Shown here piece after piece: positions 60,217 through 64,000 of a stretch of DNA of 64,000 bases. Position 1 is the stretch's first letter, and each line of letters starts with the position of its first letter. The stretch is from Cytobacillus purgationiresistens (lineage in GTDB: Bacteria > Bacillota > Bacilli > Bacillales > Cytobacillaceae): positions 62,001-126,000 of the forward strand of contig NZ_JAUSUB010000009.1 of the NCBI RefSeq assembly GCF_030813235.1. Direction: 5' to 3'. The notes beneath the pieces are model-generated. The model had not been told where the DNA came from, did no database searches, and was given only the letters and a program-made list of their open reading frames with translations. The translations under genes and the position numbers were made by a program.

Positions 60217-61197
60217 ATGAAGCGCAATCTATCATTTATTTTGGTTTCAATATTCACTCTTATTCTACTTGCTGCCTGCGGCAGTGACAAGAATGAGAAA
60301 TCAAACGCAACTGAGAAAAATGAAGCAAATACAAGCTACACAGTAAAACATGCAATGGGAGAAACCACATTGGATGAAGCGCCTAAAAGAATAGTCGTGT
60401 TAACCAATGAAGCAACTGAAGCCTTGCTGGCATTAGGAGTCAAACCTGTAGGCGCCGTTCAGTCATGGCTTGGTTCACCTTGGTATGATCATATTAGCAA
60501 GGATATGGAAGGCGTAGAAGTTGTTGGCGTTGAACACGAGGTAAATGTAGAAAAAATAGCTGCTCTTAAACCTGATTTAATCATAGGAAATAAGATTCGT
60601 CAGGAAGCTGTCTATGACAAATTGAATGCCATTGCCCCTACCATTTTCTCAGAAACACTTCGTGGTGATTGGAAGGAAAACTTTGCATTATATGCTGAAG
60701 CCTTAAACCAAAAGGAACAAGGTGAAAAAATTCTTGCAGACTTCGATAACAATGTAGAAACCCTAAAAGGACAACTAGGGGAGAAAACAAATCAAGAAAT
60801 CTCTGTCGTCCGCTTCATGGCAGATAAAGTACGAATCTATTACACTGATTCATTCTCAGGTGTCATCTTTGATCAATTAGGATTCAAGCATGCCGAGCAC
60901 CAAGCAGAGCTATTCACTGAAGATAATCAGCTAGGGAACCTGGCAATTGATGTAGGAAAAGAAGTCATCCCGAAAATGGACGGAGATATCTTATTCTACT
61001 TCACCTATGCAGTCCCTGGAGATAAAATTGCCGTTGATACTGCAAAAGAATGGACAAATGATCCACTCTGGAATAACTTGAGTGTTGTGAAAAATGGCAA
61101 GTCTTATGAAGTAGATGATGCAACATGGAATACATCTGGTGGTGTATTATCAGCTAATATTGTGTTGGAGGATTTGGAGAAAATTCTGCTTCCTTAA
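60217..61197 (+). CDS. Iron-siderophore-binding lipoprotein (FecB/YfmC-like)
   Basis: 326 residues. Signal peptide with lipobox LLAACG, an E/K/N-rich linker, then the TroA/FecB fold: RIVVLTNEATEALLALGVKPVGAV, VEHEVNVEKIAALKPDLIIGNK and LSVVKNGKSYEVDDATWNTSGG. The pattern resembles B. subtilis YfmC, a ferric-citrate binding protein; ligand identity is inferred. ATG follows GGAGGGC. It delivers iron to the divergent permease unit. Confidence 0.9.
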   Translation: MKRNLSFILVSIFTLILLAACGSDKNEKSNATEKNEANTSYTVKHAMGETTLDEAPKRIVVLTNEATEALLALGVKPVGAVQSWLGSPWYDHISKDMEGVEVVGVEHEVNVEKIAALKPDLIIGNKIRQEAVYDKLNAIAPTIFSETLRGDWKENFALYAEALNQKEQGEKILADFDNNVETLKGQLGEKTNQEISVVRFMADKVRIYYTDSFSGVIFDQLGFKHAEHQAELFTEDNQLGNLAIDVGKEVIPKMDGDILFYFTYAVPGDKIAVDTAKEWTNDPLWNNLSVVKNGKSYEVDDATWNTSGGVLSANIVLEDLEKILLP

Positions 61198-61204
61198 ATG
61201 AATG

Positions 61205-61242
61205 AAAACCTTGAGTTCCTGAGTGGACTCAAGGTTTTTCTG
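61205..61242 (+). terminator. Terminator of the binding-protein gene
   Basis: AAAACCTTGAGT pairs with ACTCAAGGTTTT around a 10-base loop, followed by a T. Strong stem. Confidence 0.8.
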
Positions 61243-61375
61243 CCTTTCAAGATTTTTTCCAAATGCTTATTTCCCCTACATCCAATCACATTGTCTACCG
61301 CCCTTTCCAGTTTAAAGGACATTATAGTTTCTTTATGGCAAAGGATAGAACTAGAAGCACCTCTCAAAATTCCAC

Positions 61376-61393
61376 GCCAGGAAAATTCCTGGC
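61376..61393. repeat. 8-bp inverted repeat with a 2-base loop
   Basis: GCCAGGAA-AA-TTCCTGGC in the gap after the iron locus. It may be a leftover of a larger element; no gene is seen in the surrounding 200 bases. Confidence 0.4.
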
Positions 61394-61453
61394 TCTATTC
61401 ATGCGTAACGAATGTAGTATAATTTACAGTATGTCTATTATGAGGTGTATAGT

Positions 61454-61600
61454 ATGCCAGATGAACCATACGTAGATTTACGTGTAAGAAGGACAAGAAA
61501 ATCGATTCTCTATAATGGTCACACACACTTTTAAATTAGATGAAATTCAATCAGCCTTTGATCAAGCGAAACCATTAAGGTTATTGTCGATTTAGCATAA
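61454..61600 (+). pseudogene. TetR N-terminus joined to alcohol-dehydrogenase C-terminus (scar)
   Basis: From an ATG with AGGTG upstream the frame reads MPDEPYVDLRVRRTRKSILYNG, the N-terminus of a TetR regulator up to its first helix, then ends after HTHF. In another frame the next bases read THTFKLDEIQSAFDQAK, then, after a further frameshift, IKVIVDLA and TAA, the end of a zinc-type alcohol dehydrogenase. Two unrelated genes were fused by a deletion near 61515. Confidence 0.7.
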
Positions 61601-61690
61601 TATCCGTTTCAATCATTTTAAAAAAAGAGCGCAATCTAAACTTCACCCTCTATTTTATACATCGCGTATATATTATAAACCTGCTTAATG

Positions 61691-61840
61691 TGTAGAGATA
61701 ATAAAGGTGGTTCATTTTGTTCCTAGAAATACAATAACCATCTATCAGTCACTTTGATAGATGGTTATTAAAGATGTTTTAAAAATTGTTTTTCTTCAAT
61801 TCTAATTTTCCGAAGAATAAAGTTGGTTCATTTCGGAAGA
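61691..61840 (+). repeat. Repeat element, left direct copy, with hairpin
   Basis: TGTAGAGATAATAAAG starts a 49-base block ending AATACAATAACC that matches 63577-63625 in about 43 positions. A 15-bp perfect hairpin follows (arms 61733-61747 and 61755-61769), and a second AATAAAG core lies at 61816, 116 bases from the first. This gap is otherwise noncoding. Confidence 0.8.
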
Positions 61841-61870
61841 CGAATCTTCAATAATCGTCACTAGATCCTT

Positions 61871-62248
61871 TTATTCCTGATTAAACCACAGTGGATCTTT
61901 GTCATCAACGTCGCCATTATAATTGATTAGAATTTCATCTCCTGCTTTTATATCTGTGTAAGCATAAAAGTCAAATGTGTGATTTTTAAAGTTAATCTCA
62001 TAAATGGCATTAGGTTCATAAGAATGATTAAACAACATTCCATACCCAAGAAGGATAGCAGATTGATCTAATCCATACTCAAAAGCATAATCAGCGAGTA
62101 ATGTTTGCTCAATGTATTGATGCTGGTCATTTGGATAAGAAATTACAGGTGCCACATGTAAAAGTTCTCCTTTTTTGATTTCACATGTAGTAAATACCCC
62201 TCTATTAAATTCTCCATCACTTAATGGAGATGTTTTAACCTCAATCAT
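61871..62248 (-). CDS. SET-domain protein (lysine methyltransferase-like), copy 2
   Basis: 125 residues. FNRGVFTTCEIKKGELLHVAPVI, LLGYGMLFNHSYEPNA and YTDIKAGDEILINYNGD align block by block with the copy at 48935 and with the SET core, including the N-H-S and the final N-Y. No added DNA-binding or zinc region. ATG at 62248 is chosen; six more codons to a GTG are possible. Ribosome binding site weak. It lies between repeat elements and may be mobile cargo. Confidence 0.8.
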   Translation of the reverse strand: MIEVKTSPLSDGEFNRGVFTTCEIKKGELLHVAPVISYPNDQHQYIEQTLLADYAFEYGLDQSAILLGYGMLFNHSYEPNAIYEINFKNHTFDFYAYTDIKAGDEILINYNGDVDDKDPLWFNQE

Positions 62249-62338
62249 GTTTGTTCGCCTACTCACTTTTTAAAATATTCTTTCTAACTGTAACATTAAT
62301 TTGAACGTTGAGCTCTTTTTATTTGTTTTTATTTTACA

Positions 62339-62368
62339 CGACTTTATTATAAATTAAACAACTTTATT
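62339..62368 (-). repeat. Two 20-bp-spaced copies of a C(G/A)ACTTTATT core
   Basis: CGACTTTATT at 62339 and CAACTTTATT at 62359, upstream of the SET gene. On the minus strand they read AATAAAGTTG, the same core as in the large repeat elements. Confidence 0.7.
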
Positions 62369-62545
62369 GTCACCGAACACTAGCTTCTTTCTCGGCAACT
62401 TTATGAATAGAAAATGTTTGAGTATGTCCTGTACTAAAAAAATGGACTGCAATGGATGTAATTCTAAGTGTCCAACCAGCTTTTATACTAAAAACTTTCG
62501 CATGAATAATGGATAAGCACCAGATTAGTGCATTATCTACTAAAT

Positions 62546-62735
62546 TTTAAAGTTCGTTTAACCCTTTACGTCGTTTTGATAATCTTGTTTAGTAGAACCC
62601 ATTCTCCTAAAAACAAAAACATCCGTTCTCTTATTTTGATTATAAGCGAACGGATGTAATATATTCAAATATTAAACAACTTTATTTTTTTAAACGACTT
62701 TATTGTAAATGCAACAACTTTATTGTCACTCTACA
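62546..62735 (-). repeat. Hairpin plus three spaced AATAAAGTTG cores
   Basis: This covers most of the 660-base gene-free gap between the SET and DinB genes. ACATCCGTTC and GAACGGATGT (62619, 62648) make a 10-bp hairpin, then cores CAACTTTATT, CGACTTTATT and CAACTTTATT occur at 62677, 62695 and 62715 (18- and 20-base steps). Hairpin and core order repeats that of the elements at 61691 and 63577, in inverse orientation. The remaining bases show nothing recognisable. Confidence 0.7.
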
Positions 62736-62912
62736 ATTAAATGTAGCAATAAAATAAAATTTGATTAAAAAGTTCCCTTCAATCCTTATTTAACGGCAAA
62801 CGTAAAAAAAGCCATTTGAAAAAAAATTAGTCAAAATGAATTTACTCTTTTAGCTAAGTATTAGATTTTTATAAAAAAGTTTGATCACAAGAATCCGTTT
62901 ATACCCCTAAGT

Positions 62913-63428
62913 TTAGTGCTTTGTATCCACAAGTAATTTTATCTCTTTTATTTGTTCTATGTGTCGCTGTTCATGCAAATATATCTGTTCAATCCACTGA
63001 TCAAGAGGTAATTCACCTAAAGCAGGATGCTTCACTGATTTTTCCTCCAATATGGATTTATCTTCTATAGTACTAAGAAAAGCCATCAATTTTTTTCTCG
63101 AATCATTTAACAAATCAATTATTTGTGGAACTTCAAATGATTCTACATTTGGTTCAACGATCTTTGGAGCTTTAATCTTTTTCGTTCTATCCAATAGTAT
63201 GAATTGAACATTTTTACGTTCTTTTTGAGTACGATCATTCTCTTTTAATCCCCATGCAATAGCCTTTATAGATGCCTCTTCCACTAAAACTAAGTGATGG
63301 CAAACTTGTGCTATACTCCACATATTCATATCTGGCTTACTATTAAGTTGAACCTCACTTAATAAAGCAATTTCCTTTACTAGGTTATTTCTCGTTTCAT
63401 ACAGATTTTCATTTACTAATTTATTCAT
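62913..63428 (-). CDS. DinB-like (DinB_2) metalloprotein
   Basis: 171 residues, a four-helix bundle. SIAQVCHHLVLVEEASIKAI carries the first His, and WIEQIYLHEQRHIEQIKEI holds the other two (H-E-x-x-H), the metal triad of DinB/YfiT-type proteins. These include thiol S-transferases; the substrate here is unknown. ATG follows AAAGGGGAA. The gene lies between the repeat clusters. Confidence 0.85.
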   Translation of the reverse strand: MNKLVNENLYETRNNLVKEIALLSEVQLNSKPDMNMWSIAQVCHHLVLVEEASIKAIAWGLKENDRTQKERKNVQFILLDRTKKIKAPKIVEPNVESFEVPQIIDLLNDSRKKLMAFLSTIEDKSILEEKSVKHPALGELPLDQWIEQIYLHEQRHIEQIKEIKLLVDTKH

Positions 63429-63576
63429 GAGATTTTCCCCTTTACCAGAAAGTGCGTACTTAGATTCCTATTCTGCTTTCATTCGTCTTATACCTTTATT
63501 TGAATAAAAAAATTGCCTAGATAGATATATCTAAGGCAAAAAACTTCGTGACTTTATTTTAAATCTACATTAAATA

Positions 63577-63720
63577 TGTAGAGATAATAAAGTTGTTTAA
63601 TTTTATTCTTAAAAATACAATAACCTCCTTTCTAATAATCGTTTAGGAGGTTATTAAAGTTATTTAAGAATTTATTTACACACTGAAAGATAGTTTAAGG
63701 ATAATAAAGTTGTTTAATTT
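63577..63720 (+). repeat. Repeat element, right direct copy, with hairpin
   Basis: The 49-base block 63577-63625 matches the left copy at 61691. The hairpin arms are AATAACCTCCT (63619) and AGGAGGTTATT (63645): same place, different paired bases. A second AATAAAG core is at 63703, 117 bases from the first. The 380-base gap between DinB and the next gene holds nothing else but a partial inverted core at 63545. Confidence 0.8.
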
Positions 63721-63805
63721 TCAAAAAGCGAATAGTACAACATACCCTTTCTCAACCTTTTATTTATCCAATTCACCTCGTTTTGGACTTAATAAAATAA
63801 TTAAA

Positions 63806-64000
63806 CTAATCCTCCCAATAAAAAATAGCATCCATGACTAAATACCCTCTAGGTTCACGATAGATTGTTGGAATTTTCGTCTGAAAAGACAAAGGTTGAT
63901 TTATTTTTTCAGCTTCCAACAATTCATAATCAAACTCTTTTAAGGCTTGTTTCAATTTTTCTTCAATGGTTTGAAATTTCTCGCTTAAATATAATAGATT
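63806..64000 (-). CDS. C-terminal end of an unknown protein (partial)
   Basis: The last 64 codons of a gene whose start lies beyond the window. It reads FQTIEEKLKQALKEFDYELL, later PTIYREPRGYLVMDAIFYWED and a TAG. No family is recognised. The frame is uninterrupted and ends 80 bases after the last repeat core, so it may belong to the same set of repeat-linked genes. Confidence 0.6.
   Translation of the reverse strand, partial: NLLYLSEKFQTIEEKLKQALKEFDYELLEAEKINQPLSFQTKIPTIYREPRGYLVMDAIFYWED

Noticed and set aside
61241-61453. Insertion sequence remnant around the GCCAGGAA palindrome
   Set aside because: No transposase-like reading frame or terminal repeats could be recognised.
61691-63720. 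Integron attC sites
   Set aside because: The cores do not contain the GTTRRRY/RYYYAAC pair and no integrase is seen.

Overview
The window looks like chromosome from an AT-rich, spore-forming, Gram-positive Bacillaceae species. The evidence is strong AAGGAGG-type ribosome binding sites, frequent TTG and GTG starts, S-box and THI-box leaders, lipobox signal peptides, a DUF3231 spore-type protein, YrvL and DUF3951 families, and BdbC/BdbD. The genus cannot be fixed from the sequence. No rRNA, tRNA, CRISPR array, intact transposase or prophage block was seen. All the intact genes belong to families usual in this group.

Layout. 1-10.3 kb: the end of adenine deaminase, small VOC and TetR genes, a cell-wall hydrolase, an MFS exporter, an ABC-F gene with a leader-peptide attenuator, a DUF3231 gene, and a solitary fabF. 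10.3-21.2 kb: a phospholipase A2-like mini-gene, then an oligopeptide ABC operon (oppA-oppB-oppC-asparaginase-fused oppD/F) divergent from a pepV-type dipeptidase. Both sides carry textbook sigma-54 promoters around a shared 28-bp palindrome, and a sigma-54 activator gene follows pepV. This reads as a peptide uptake and breakdown regulon. 21.3-31.1 kb: a cupin, LysE/MocR pair, and a minus-strand run with three riboswitches (TPP before an SDR gene, SAM before a cyclase-fold gene, SAM before metY), then a methyltransferase and a glycosyltransferase. 31.2-41.5 kb: PadR/DUF2812, YrvL, ArsR, EamA, DJ-1/AsnC, phasin/AarF, a 52-bp tandem repeat array, and the disulfide pair bdbC/bdbD.

41.5-56.5 kb is more worn: a guaD pseudogene, PepSY and membrane genes, a hydroxyacyl-CoA dehydrogenase, a luciferase-like oxidoreductase, VOC and GNAT genes, a SET-domain gene, the joined remains of an SDR and a TetR gene, an XRE gene broken by one TGA codon, a TetR/DUF4097 pair, a second glucosaminidase, and an ECF sigma/anti-sigma pair. 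57.1-61.2 kb is a Fur-box-controlled iron-siderophore uptake locus. 61.2 kb to the end holds another TetR/alcohol dehydrogenase scar, a second SET gene and a DinB-like gene lying between two directly repeated elements with co-varying hairpins, and the partial end of an unknown gene.

The strongest observations are the sigma-54 peptide regulon, the repeat family around the SET/DinB genes, the helically phased 52-bp array, the ABC-F attenuator, and the riboswitches with unusual cargo. All names rest on reading the sequence. No database search was run.
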